Shown one piece after another: positions 35,621 to 43,384 of a stretch of 64,000 nt of DNA. The stretch spans positions 1,302,001-1,366,000 of the forward strand of contig NZ_AP014938.1 of the NCBI RefSeq assembly GCF_001548235.1. The letters are read 5' to 3'. The stretch's first letter is position 1; the number at the start of each line of letters is the position of its first letter. The translations under genes were made by a program, and so were the position numbers. The DNA is from Rothia mucilaginosa. GTDB lineage: Bacteria > Actinomycetota > Actinomycetes > Actinomycetales > Micrococcaceae. The notes beneath the pieces were generated by a model. That model saw only the letters and a program-made list of their open reading frames with translations. It was not told where the DNA came from and did no database searches.

Positions 35621-35709
35621 TACACCCCTTTATTCAACCCCCGCCACGTTGTTACCCTCAGCAATTACCCCTAGTCCCGCCCCATATTTCACCGCAGAAA
35701 GGTGAACCC

Positions 35710-36924
35710 ATGAACACGCAGCAGAGTTCAGAAAACCCCCGCCGCGCCGCCACGACGGCAACCATACGCGCCTACCTGGTTCCGGTGCTCGTCATTCTGC
35801 TCGTCATCACCGGCGGGTTCTCCATCTACGCACTTAATACGGGGCTACGCACCAATGTTGAATCCAATGCGCAGCCGTCCCGCGCCGCGCAACTAACAAC
35901 CCGAATCAGCACGCAGACTGTTACCCGCACCTACTCGGGAGAAGTCAGCGTGTCACCCGCCCGAAGCTACACCGTAGGAACCCCTCAAGGAGTGGTGACC
36001 AGGGACGGCGCCAAGGCGGGTACCCAGCTGAGTAACGGCTCAATTATCACCACTATCAATGAGCGTCCCATCATTGCGTTCAAGGGTAGTATTCCCGCCT
36101 ACCGCGACCTTGCCGTAGGCGCTCGCGGCGATGATGTTAAACAGCTCCAAGAAGCTCTAGAATCGCTCGGCTACAGTATCTGGGATGAGGAAGGAAACTA
36201 CGGCGAAGCAACCGCCAACGCTGTCTACCGTTTCTACCTGGATCGTGGCTACTACCCTCCCGGGGATACTGACCGAACCGAAGAAGGACGCTACAACACT
36301 GCCCTGCCGCTCTCTGAATACCTCTTCGCTGACGGCAATGAATACACCGTAGACAACAGCTGCGGTACCAAAGGCCAAACCTCAACTCCGGCGCTGTGCA
36401 CCCTATCCGCGGGTGGATACCGTCTGGTACTCTCCGCGGACGGTAGCGCTCTCAGCAATGAACTCGCTGAAGGACAGAAAGTCCAGATTCTTACCGATAA
36501 CGGAAGCCCGCTCGAAGGCACTCTGGGCGCGGCCCTCACACCCGAAGGCTCAACTAACGCTGACGGCGGCGCTAACGCAGGTGCCTCCAACGGTGCGCAG
36601 AACAGCGCGCGACCTAACAGCGATACCTCCGCACCGGGAGCTACTGCGCGGAAACGCTACCCCATCACAATCGACTTGCCGGAAAACACGACGGCATCAA
36701 CACGTTTTCAAGCCACCGTCACTCTCAACCGAGGCGTTGAAAACGCCCTCGCGGTGCTCGAAGCAGCCGTCAAAACCGAAGAAAACGGAACGCACTCCAT
36801 CACCCTGGAGAACGGTCAGAGCGTTCCCGTCACCCTTGGCGTGTGCTCCGCCGGAATCTGCGAGCTCGTCAACCCCGCTGCAGAACTCAAGGCAGGTACC
36901 GTCGTGAAGCTGAAGGAGCGCTAA
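35710..36924 (+). CDS. HlyD/MacA-like adaptor with peptidoglycan-binding domain
   Basis: This 404-residue protein has one N-terminal membrane anchor (about 20-42), an adaptor-type beta region (about 60-130 and 220-400), and between them a PG_binding_1 domain (GARGDDVKQLQEALESLGY to FYLDRGYYPP, about 138-185). A low-complexity Gly/Ala/Asn insert lies at about 275-315. Such adaptors occur in Gram-positive MacB/FtsX-type export systems, where they reach through the wall. AAAGGTG lies before the ATG. One base separates it from the ATPase gene, so the three exporter genes are one operon. Confidence 0.8.
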   Translation: MNTQQSSENPRRAATTATIRAYLVPVLVILLVITGGFSIYALNTGLRTNVESNAQPSRAAQLTTRISTQTVTRTYSGEVSVSPARSYTVGTPQGVVTRDGAKAGTQLSNGSIITTINERPIIAFKGSIPAYRDLAVGARGDDVKQLQEALESLGYSIWDEEGNYGEATANAVYRFYLDRGYYPPGDTDRTEEGRYNTALPLSEYLFADGNEYTVDNSCGTKGQTSTPALCTLSAGGYRLVLSADGSALSNELAEGQKVQILTDNGSPLEGTLGAALTPEGSTNADGGANAGASNGAQNSARPNSDTSAPGATARKRYPITIDLPENTTASTRFQATVTLNRGVENALAVLEAAVKTEENGTHSITLENGQSVPVTLGVCSAGICELVNPAAELKAGTVVKLKER

Positions 36925-36925
36925 A

Positions 36926-37702
36926 ATGCCTCATCACGAGACAGAACGTGCCCTCCCCACGAGCGCTACCGCCACAAAACCTAATATCGAGTGCCACAAT
37001 ATTGCGCGTTTCTTCCCGCCCTCCACCTGGGCGCTTAAAAACGCAACCCTCAGCATTCATGAAGGCGAATCGGTGGCCATTACCGGCGCCTCCGGAAGCG
37101 GAAAATCTACGCTCCTCTCTATCATCGGGCTACTCGATCAGCCCTCTGAAGGTGAGCTGAAAATATTGGGCCAAAACATGGGCACCGCCAGCGACGCCGA
37201 GCGAACTGTAGCACGCCGTGAGCACATCGCTTTCGTCTTTCAGGCGTACCACCTCATTGCTCATCTGAACGCCACCGAGAACATTACCCACACCCTCCGG
37301 ATGCGCGGCGTACCGGGCCGTCAGGCACATCAGCGTGCGTTGCAGGCACTCGAACAGGTGGGTTTGGGGCACCGTCTGGAGGTTCTTCCACGCAACATGT
37401 CCGGTGGTGAACAGCAACGAGTCGCGGTCGCACGCGCGTTAGCCTGCGCCCCGCGCATCCTGCTGTGTGATGAGCCTACAGGAAACCTCGACACTGAAAA
37501 CTCTCACAAGGTGTTGGATCTGCTCCTCGCCGGCCGTGCGGAGAAGCAAAGCCTGGTCATCATCACCCATGAACCCGATATCGCGGCTCGCTGCGACCGG
37601 CAACTACACATGGTCGATGGGATGCTCGTTAGCCCCGAACTCGCTAGCCCCGAAGAACCGGCCCACCAAACGCTCAAAGAACCCGTTGTCAGGGGAGGAT
37701 AG
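36926..37702 (+). CDS. ABC transporter ATP-binding protein (MacB/LolD type)
   Basis: A 258-residue ATPase with Walker A GASGSGKST (about 53-61), the Q-loop in FVFQAYHLIAHL, signature MSGGEQQRVAVARAL, Walker B ILLCDEPTGNLD and the switch His in IITHEPD. EPTGNLD and the Q-loop context are typical of the MacB/LolD/FtsE branch that works with FtsX-like permeases. Its stop abuts the permease ATG (TAG-ATG), with AGGGGAGG placed for that start. Confidence 0.93.
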   Translation: MPHHETERALPTSATATKPNIECHNIARFFPPSTWALKNATLSIHEGESVAITGASGSGKSTLLSIIGLLDQPSEGELKILGQNMGTASDAERTVARREHIAFVFQAYHLIAHLNATENITHTLRMRGVPGRQAHQRALQALEQVGLGHRLEVLPRNMSGGEQQRVAVARALACAPRILLCDEPTGNLDTENSHKVLDLLLAGRAEKQSLVIITHEPDIAARCDRQLHMVDGMLVSPELASPEEPAHQTLKEPVVRGG

Positions 37703-38860
37703 ATGCTAAGGAACAACCTTCACTACGCTCTCCTTGCAGTTGTTCACCGTTGGCGCCGCAACCTGCTCACGGTATTGGCGATGCTCGCGGGAACAACCAC
37801 CATCATTATGCTGGTGGGCGTCAGCGAGTCGTCAGCGCTCAACACGAGCTCGCAGCTGGCCAGTTACGATTCCACCCGGCTCGGTGTGCGCCTCCAGCCG
37901 CAGACCTGGGATATACCGGAGGATGAACTGCTCTGGCGCGTTAACCAAGTTCCAGAGGTCAAAGCTGCCGGTACAGTCACCATCGATACGCAGACAACGC
38001 GTCCGCAGGTCAACAGGCCGGGGTATGAGGGCCAACAGACACCCCTCGCAATTGTTTCAGAAGCAGGTTTGAAAGCACGAGGCGCGCACATTGTCGAAGG
38101 GCACTTTTCGGAGCCTGCCCGCGAACGCCCCGGTGAGCCTACCGTCTATCTGGGTGTTGCCCTCGCGAAAGAGCTAGGGGTCAGTACTGAGCCCGGGCGG
38201 AACATGATTGAGGTCAACGGAATGCGAGCTTACGTGCTCGGCATTATCCGTGACGGCGGCAAAAACGCTGCTCTCAGTAGCGCTCTTATCCTGCCGACCA
38301 CCTCCACTTTCTTGCCGCAAGCCCACACCCTGCAACGCGGTATGGACGTTATCGTGAATCCAGGAAGTGCAGATACGGTCGCGGAACAGCTCAAGCAGGT
38401 ACTCGATCCGCAGCGCGCCCCCGTTGATACAAACATTGAGATTCCGCCTTCACCGGTGACTCTTCGTGCTTCCTTGACGAAGGATAGCCGAGCTCTTACG
38501 ACCATTATTCTGGTGGTTCTTATCGTCTCGACAAGCTTCGGCATTGTGATGACCATGCAGATTTCGGTCTGGGAACGCCGCCGGGAAATCGGCATTAACC
38601 GTGCATTAGGGTTGGGACGGCGAGATGTGGCGGTCAGCTTCCTTGCAGAGGCGGCTCTCCTCGGGGCCCTGGGCGCTCTTGGAGGCTTCATCCTCGGTAT
38701 TCTCGGTTCCTGGGTTGTGTGCCTTCTCAACGGATGGGCGCTATCTCTGCCGCCCCTTATCCTAGGGATTCCTTTCCTCGGCTTGGGTGTGGGCATCGTG
38801 GCGGGTGCATTGCCCGCCTACGCGGCAACGAAGGTTCAGCCGCTTGAGCTCCTGCAATAA
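37703..38860 (+). CDS. FtsX/MacB-type ABC permease
   Basis: A 385-residue permease with one N-terminal helix (about 18-40), a large extracytoplasmic domain (about 45-250), then three C-terminal helices with WERRREIGINRALGLGRRDV, the coupling motif of FtsX-domain proteins, and a final LPAYAATKVQPLELLQ. This is the MacB topology, which drives mechanical export or transmission without substrate passing through the membrane domain. It completes a three-part exporter with the adaptor and ATPase. The right islet repeat starts 31 bases after its stop. Confidence 0.9.
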   Translation: MLRNNLHYALLAVVHRWRRNLLTVLAMLAGTTTIIMLVGVSESSALNTSSQLASYDSTRLGVRLQPQTWDIPEDELLWRVNQVPEVKAAGTVTIDTQTTRPQVNRPGYEGQQTPLAIVSEAGLKARGAHIVEGHFSEPARERPGEPTVYLGVALAKELGVSTEPGRNMIEVNGMRAYVLGIIRDGGKNAALSSALILPTTSTFLPQAHTLQRGMDVIVNPGSADTVAEQLKQVLDPQRAPVDTNIEIPPSPVTLRASLTKDSRALTTIILVVLIVSTSFGIVMTMQISVWERRREIGINRALGLGRRDVAVSFLAEAALLGALGALGGFILGILGSWVVCLLNGWALSLPPLILGIPFLGLGVGIVAGALPAYAATKVQPLELLQ

Positions 38861-38890
38861 TTGCCCCGCTGAAATAATTGCTCGGCGCAT

Positions 38891-38935
38891 AAGGGCGGTG
38901 CCCCGGAAGGTCATTCTTCCGGGGCACCGCCCTTT
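38891..38935. terminator. Terminator (right copy), shared by the exporter and lldR-like genes
   Basis: Same 20-bp stem as 33766-33811. It lies between the convergent permease and lldR-like genes. Confidence 0.9.
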
Positions 38936-38976
38936 AGCTATGTGGGTTTATGCGATTGAGGGACGAAGCCTAGCCG
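38891..38976. repeat. Right 86-bp flanking direct repeat of the islet
   Basis: Copy of 33767-33851. It runs from the terminator into the last two codons of the lldR-like gene. Identity stops exactly there in the left copy. Confidence 0.95.
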
Positions 38977-39833
38977 GCGTGAACGTCTTCGTCATGTACG
39001 TTCTCGTGGCACAAATCCTCGTGCAGAATATCCCGCGCCGGATGCTGCCGCGCCCGCTCCTCCGCAGCACGGTCAGACAGCGAATAAAACCACGTAATGT
39101 GATCGCACACCCGCTCATAGGCCGCCTGCTCATCGTGAGAGGAAATCGCCTCAATAATGCCGTAATGCTGCTGCTGCAACGTGCGCTTGACCGCCTCCCA
39201 ATCCTTCAGGAAAGGAACCGCCTCCTGCACATAACTCATCGTCGCCATGTGCAGAGAGTCAATAACCGTATCAAGCACAATATTGCCGCCGAGCTTCGAC
39301 AGCTCATAGTGAAAACGCGTATCGCAGAAATGGAAACGCTCATCGCTGATCTGCTCATCCATCTCCGCCAGATGCACACGCGCACGCTCCAGCGCTGCCG
39401 CACGCTCCGGAGTATCCGGCGCGGCAGCTGCCGCACGTGCCGCAGGGCCCTCCAGTAGCAGGCGGGTTGAGACAACGTCCTTCACCGGCAGGCTACGGGT
39501 CGCAATGTGCATGCGCAGCGCCCAGCTGAGTGCATCCGACGGCTCCGAAATGATAATCGCGCCCGACTTCGGTCCCGAACCGGTGCTGGAACGAATCAGA
39601 CCCAGCGCGTTCAGAACCCTCAACCCCTCACGGACCGAGGGGCGGGAAATACCGTGCCGTGCCGCCAGCTCACGCTCGGAGGGGAGCTTATCGCCCACAC
39701 GCAACTCACCCAGACGCAGACGCCGCTCAAAGGTCTCCAGAATGATGCTGTAGCTGCGGTCCGCCAGAATCGGCTGACGCTCAACTACAGGGGGCGCCTC
39801 TGCAGGCTGGGTGTCGTCAAAAGAACGAGGCAT
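38970..39833 (-). CDS. lldR: GntR/FadR-family regulator, probable lactate-responsive LldR
   Basis: A 287-residue protein with a winged HTH (LPSERELAARHGISRPSVREGLRVL, read in two parts, about 50-95) and an FCD ligand domain with the metal-binding His/Asp pattern (DTRFHYELS, QQQHYGII, VCDHITWF). It lies downstream of lctP on the same strand but behind a terminator, and near lutABC. Two perfect FadR-type operators upstream of lctP fit it. I chose the ATG at 39833 for its AGGAGAG; an N-terminal extension to 40025 would run into the lctP terminator area. The assignment as LldR/LutR is from context. Confidence 0.8.
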   Translation of the reverse strand: MPRSFDDTQPAEAPPVVERQPILADRSYSIILETFERRLRLGELRVGDKLPSERELAARHGISRPSVREGLRVLNALGLIRSSTGSGPKSGAIIISEPSDALSWALRMHIATRSLPVKDVVSTRLLLEGPAARAAAAAPDTPERAAALERARVHLAEMDEQISDERFHFCDTRFHYELSKLGGNIVLDTVIDSLHMATMSYVQEAVPFLKDWEAVKRTLQQQHYGIIEAISSHDEQAAYERVCDHITWFYSLSDRAAEERARQHPARDILHEDLCHENVHDEDVHAG

Positions 39834-39930
39834 ACTCTCTCCTGATAACGAGGCGGATAACGAAAAGAAGTCTCGACTCAGCATGTTCCCGAGAACTATC
39901 GGGGCAACCTGTCGAGTCATAAGGGGGCAT

Positions 39931-39970
39931 AAAAAGCGGGGCGGCAGAACCGAGAAGGTTCGCCGCCCCG
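39931..39970 (-). terminator. lctP terminator
   Basis: Stem CGGGGCGGC(A)GAACC / GGTTCGCCGCCCCG with five Ts on the minus strand. Confidence 0.9.
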
Positions 39971-40056
39971 CCGTGGCCACCGGAAAATACCGGGGCGAAT
40001 GTCCTACGGCCCTTGAGGCTTTCACCTCAAGAACTCTCTAAGGGGTGAGCCTCAGA

Positions 40057-41730
40057 TTAGGGAATCATGAAGGACAGAACGTTGGTCTGCAGGAAGACCA
40101 GGACGCAGACGAACAGGAGCATAGCGAAGGACCAGGGGAGGACAGCCTTGAGGATGTCGGATTCCTTGCCTTCCATGTCCACGGAGGTAGCGGCAATAGC
40201 CAGCGACTGCGGGGAGATCATCTTACCGACCACACCACCGGTGGTGTTAGCAGCCAGCATGAGCTCGGGGGTTGCGCCGTGGATACCTGCGTGCTGCAGG
40301 TTCTCAGCAGCAGACACCTGCAGCTTGGCGAACAGTGCGTTCGCACTGGTGTCCGAACCGGTCACAGCGGTACCGATCCAGCCCAGAGCCGGTGCGAGGA
40401 ACGCGTAGACGGTGCCCAGGCCTGCCAGGAAGGTACCCATAGCAATGGTCTGACCGGAGAAGTTCATGACGTATGCCAGTGCCAGAACCGAAGCAATGGT
40501 CAGGATGGACCAACGCATGCGGTAGACAACGGAACCGAACTCGGTGAAGATTGCCGGGAACTTGAAGGCGTAGCGGCCCTTCTCGTTGAAGAAGAAGTAG
40601 ACCACAGCAACAACCAGACCGGAGATGATCAGCAGGGTGCCGGGGTTGGACATCCACGCGAAGTTGTAGACTGCATCCTTGACGGGCTTGCCGTCAGCGG
40701 TGACGAGGCGGGAGCTCAGAGCCTGGATGTCGATCTTGAGGACGAAGCTCTTCAGCCATGCCTTCAGGCCAGCGTGCAGGTTAGCAACACCGAAGATTGC
40801 AACGACGATGACGTAGGGCAGCAGTGCCATCCAGACGCGAACGGCGGGCAGAGCTTCCTTCTCTTCAGCCTGTGCGGGCAGGCCGTAGCGTTCACGAACG
40901 CCCTCGACGCCGCGCGGCTTCCAGAACTGCAGGAAGATAACAGCAACACCCATGGAGACGATGCAAGCAACAACGTCGGTCAGGTTGTATGCGGGGGTAG
41001 CAGCGGTGACCCACTGTGCAATTGCGAAGGAGACACCGATGACCAGTGCGGGCAGCCATGCGTCCTTCAGACCCTTCATACCGTCAAGGATGACGAGCAG
41101 GATGAGCGGAACGAGCATTGCCAGGAACGGAGCCTGGTGACCAACGATGGTTGCGATAACGTGTGCGTCCTTGCCGCCAACGTCAGCTGCGGTGGTAATC
41201 GGGACAGCAACTGCGCCGAATGCCACGGGTGCGGTGTTAGCGATCAGAACGGTGACAGCAGCCTTAAGGGGCTTAACGCCCAGGGAGAGAATCATGGTTG
41301 CGGTAATTGCAACGGGAGCGCCGAAGCCAGCCAGTGCCTCGAGCAGACCGCCGAAGCAGAATGCGATGAGGATAGCCTGGATGCGCAGGTCGCCGCCGCC
41401 GAGGCGGTCGAAGACGCGGCGCAGATCTTCAAAGCGGCCGGAAAGGACGGTGATCTGGTAGAACCAGATTGCACCGAGGATAACCCAGCAGATGACCAGG
41501 CCGTAGATGCCACCGCGGACGGCGCCCAGACCGGCGAGGTCAGCGGGCATGTGGAAGCCCAGGACTGCTACGAGGATGGATGCTGCCAGTGCCACGAGTG
41601 CGGACCAGTGAGCGCGTGCCTTAACGCCCAGTAGCATCACAAAGAAGGTGAGGAGGGGAATGGTTGCCACGAGCGCGCTGAGGCCGAGGCTACCTCCCAC
41701 TGCATTGGTTACAGCGGTATAAGTTTCCAC
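40057..41730 (-). CDS. lctP: L-lactate permease (LctP family)
   Basis: A 557-residue membrane protein with about 13 helices, of the lactate permease family (PF02652). Characteristic stretches include ILIAFCFGGLLEALAGFGAP, AVPITTAADVG, ALAYVMNFSGQT and LGWIGTAVTGSDTSANALF. It imports lactate with protons. The start is GTG with AGGAG five bases upstream. It is divergent from lutABC across an 840-base control region, with two LldR-type operators 35 and 92 bases before its start. Lactate is a major carbon source from neighbouring oral bacteria, which fits the suspected host niche. Confidence 0.95.
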   Translation of the reverse strand: METYTAVTNAVGGSLGLSALVATIPLLTFFVMLLGVKARAHWSALVALAASILVAVLGFHMPADLAGLGAVRGGIYGLVICWVILGAIWFYQITVLSGRFEDLRRVFDRLGGGDLRIQAILIAFCFGGLLEALAGFGAPVAITATMILSLGVKPLKAAVTVLIANTAPVAFGAVAVPITTAADVGGKDAHVIATIVGHQAPFLAMLVPLILLVILDGMKGLKDAWLPALVIGVSFAIAQWVTAATPAYNLTDVVACIVSMGVAVIFLQFWKPRGVEGVRERYGLPAQAEEKEALPAVRVWMALLPYVIVVAIFGVANLHAGLKAWLKSFVLKIDIQALSSRLVTADGKPVKDAVYNFAWMSNPGTLLIISGLVVAVVYFFFNEKGRYAFKFPAIFTEFGSVVYRMRWSILTIASVLALAYVMNFSGQTIAMGTFLAGLGTVYAFLAPALGWIGTAVTGSDTSANALFAKLQVSAAENLQHAGIHGATPELMLAANTTGGVVGKMISPQSLAIAATSVDMEGKESDILKAVLPWSFAMLLFVCVLVFLQTNVLSFMIP

Positions 41731-41764
41731 TGGAACTCCTTTGGTTCAGGGTGTGTTTTGTGTG

Positions 41765-41775
41765 TGGTCAGACCA
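41765..41775 (-). promoter_or_regulatory. LldR/FadR-type operator 1
   Basis: TGGTCAGACCA matches TNGTNNNACNA, the operator pattern of the LldR branch of FadR-type regulators, perfectly. It lies 35 bases upstream of the lctP start. Confidence 0.8.
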
Positions 41776-41789
41776 TAGATAATTCTGTG

Positions 41790-41809
41790 GGGAACGAGTC
41801 ATTGTTCCC
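41790..41809. promoter_or_regulatory. Inverted repeat between the two LldR-type operators
   Basis: GGGAAC-N8-GTTCCC. A second regulator or loop site is possible; no regulator is assigned. Confidence 0.4.
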
Positions 41810-41821
41810 TGCATGGGGATG

Positions 41822-41832
41822 TGGTCAGACCA
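41822..41832 (-). promoter_or_regulatory. LldR/FadR-type operator 2
   Basis: A second TGGTCAGACCA, identical to operator 1 and 57 bases from it. DNA looping between the two is possible. Confidence 0.8.
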
Positions 41833-42264
41833 TTGATCGCATGTTTAGAAGAGTACCGGATAATGTGGTGTTTCACCAAAAGTGACCTGACTCATTTTTG
41901 TGGAAGGCGACCGGAACCTGGGCTCGCTTCCAGTGAAACTGCCGAAATATTGCGGTTCTGATAGTTAATTCCAGGTTCTGAAACTCGAATATTTTCAGAT
42001 ACATCACGAGTTGGGTGTATGGGTCATTGGTTTACCCAGGGGAGAGTCTTCATTTGGACGCATATACCCGAAAAGAATGTTGTTTTAAAAAGGAAAAGCC
42101 CCATAAAACAACCATAAAATCTTCAGAACGGCGGATTTCTAGGGGGTTTATGGTCCACTTCTGTGTGTTTGATAAATGTTCAATCTGCGAAAAGAATATA
42201 GGGGTCTTACGGGGGGTGCATGGGAGATGAGGTCACATGTACCGGAAGGTAGGGAAATATACCT

Positions 42265-42283
42265 TAAGGTCAGGTCGACCTAA
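42265..42283 (+). promoter_or_regulatory. DtxR/IdeR-like iron box upstream of lutA
   Basis: The 19 bases starting TAAGGTCAGG match the DtxR consensus at 13 of 19 positions and contain the palindrome AGGTCGACCT. LutA and LutB are Fe-S proteins, so iron control is reasonable. The rest of 41833-42573 is AT-rich around 42000-42230 and shows no supported gene. Confidence 0.45.
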
Positions 42284-42573
42284 CCGGTTATTTAACAAGG
42301 AAAGTATGTGCTATTCCAACTAGAGAAAAGCCGTCCAACGGTGTTAAATGGCTAGAAAGATAAAAGACATCACCACGGTTTCTGATCCCACCGCATCCCA
42401 CCTCCACTTGGGGCGCGCACATTAGCCGGAACCATCCGGCCCAGCTTCCCCGACTCAATACATCTGAGTCGCTTCTTTGGAAGACCGAACCTATTCGGAC
42501 TGTGCCCCGCCTGCCCCAGACGCAGGCGGTGAGACCGAGAAACTCTGAACACAGAGGAAAGGACGGACAAGTC

Positions 42574-43368
42574 ATGCGCATTGCACTCTTCTCCACGTGC
42601 ATCGTTGACGGCATGTACCCCCGCGTAGCACGCGCCACCGTCGAAATTCTTGAGCGCCTGGGCCACGAGGTTGTCTTCCCCCCGAACCAGACCTGCTGCT
42701 CTCAGATGCACGTCAACTCGGGCTACTTCGATGACGGTTACGAAGTCATCAAGAACCACGTTGAAGCTTTCGACTCCTGGGACTGGGACGTAGCTGTTGC
42801 ACCCTCCGGCTCCTGCGTTGCTTCCCTGCGTCACCAGCAGGCAATGGTCGCACGTAGCCGCGGCGACGAAGCGCTGGCTCTGAAGGCAGAGCAGATTGCT
42901 TCCCGCACCTTCGAGCTTTCCCAGCTGCTAATCGACATCCTGGGCATCACCAACGCTGCCGAGCAGCTCGGCTCCTACTTCCCCGAGCACGTCACCTACC
43001 ACAGCTCCTGCCACGGTATGCGTATGCTCGGCCTGGGCACCCGCCAGCAGGACCTGGTCCGCACCGTCGAAGGCATCAAGTACACCCAGCTCGAGGGCAT
43101 GGACCAGTGCTGCGGCTTCGGTGGTACCTTCTCCTTCAAGAACGCTGACGTCTCCGGCGCAATGGTCAACGACAAGGCAGACAACGTTGAAGCAACCGGT
43201 GCTTCCGTCTGCACCGGCGGCGACTGCTCCTGCCTGATGAACATCGGCGGTGCGCTGATGCGTCGCGGCTCGGACGTTCAGACCATCCACTTCGCGGAGA
43301 TCCTCGCATCCACCAAGGAAAACCCGCTCAAGATTAACTCCGAGCGCGTCGAGCTCTCGATCGGCTAA
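42574..43368 (+). CDS. lutA: Lactate utilisation protein A
   Basis: A 264-residue protein with two cysteine-rich CCG domains: TCCSQMHV at about 39-46 and SCHGMRM to CCGFGG (about 146-185), with CTGGDCSCL at about 214. These bind Fe-S clusters. LutABC together oxidise L-lactate to pyruvate. The ATG at 42574 precedes MRIALFSTCIVDGMYP, the normal family start; GAGGAAAGG lies 12 bases upstream. First gene of lutABC, 16 bases from lutB. Confidence 0.95.
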   Translation: MRIALFSTCIVDGMYPRVARATVEILERLGHEVVFPPNQTCCSQMHVNSGYFDDGYEVIKNHVEAFDSWDWDVAVAPSGSCVASLRHQQAMVARSRGDEALALKAEQIASRTFELSQLLIDILGITNAAEQLGSYFPEHVTYHSSCHGMRMLGLGTRQQDLVRTVEGIKYTQLEGMDQCCGFGGTFSFKNADVSGAMVNDKADNVEATGASVCTGGDCSCLMNIGGALMRRGSDVQTIHFAEILASTKENPLKINSERVELSIG

Positions 43369-43384
43369 GGAAAGATAAGACCTC

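Noticed and set aside
42015..42230. 71-codon frame with several Cys and His residues in the AT-rich lctP-lutA gap.
   Set aside because: No ribosome site, no recognisable motif, and it overlaps the control region.
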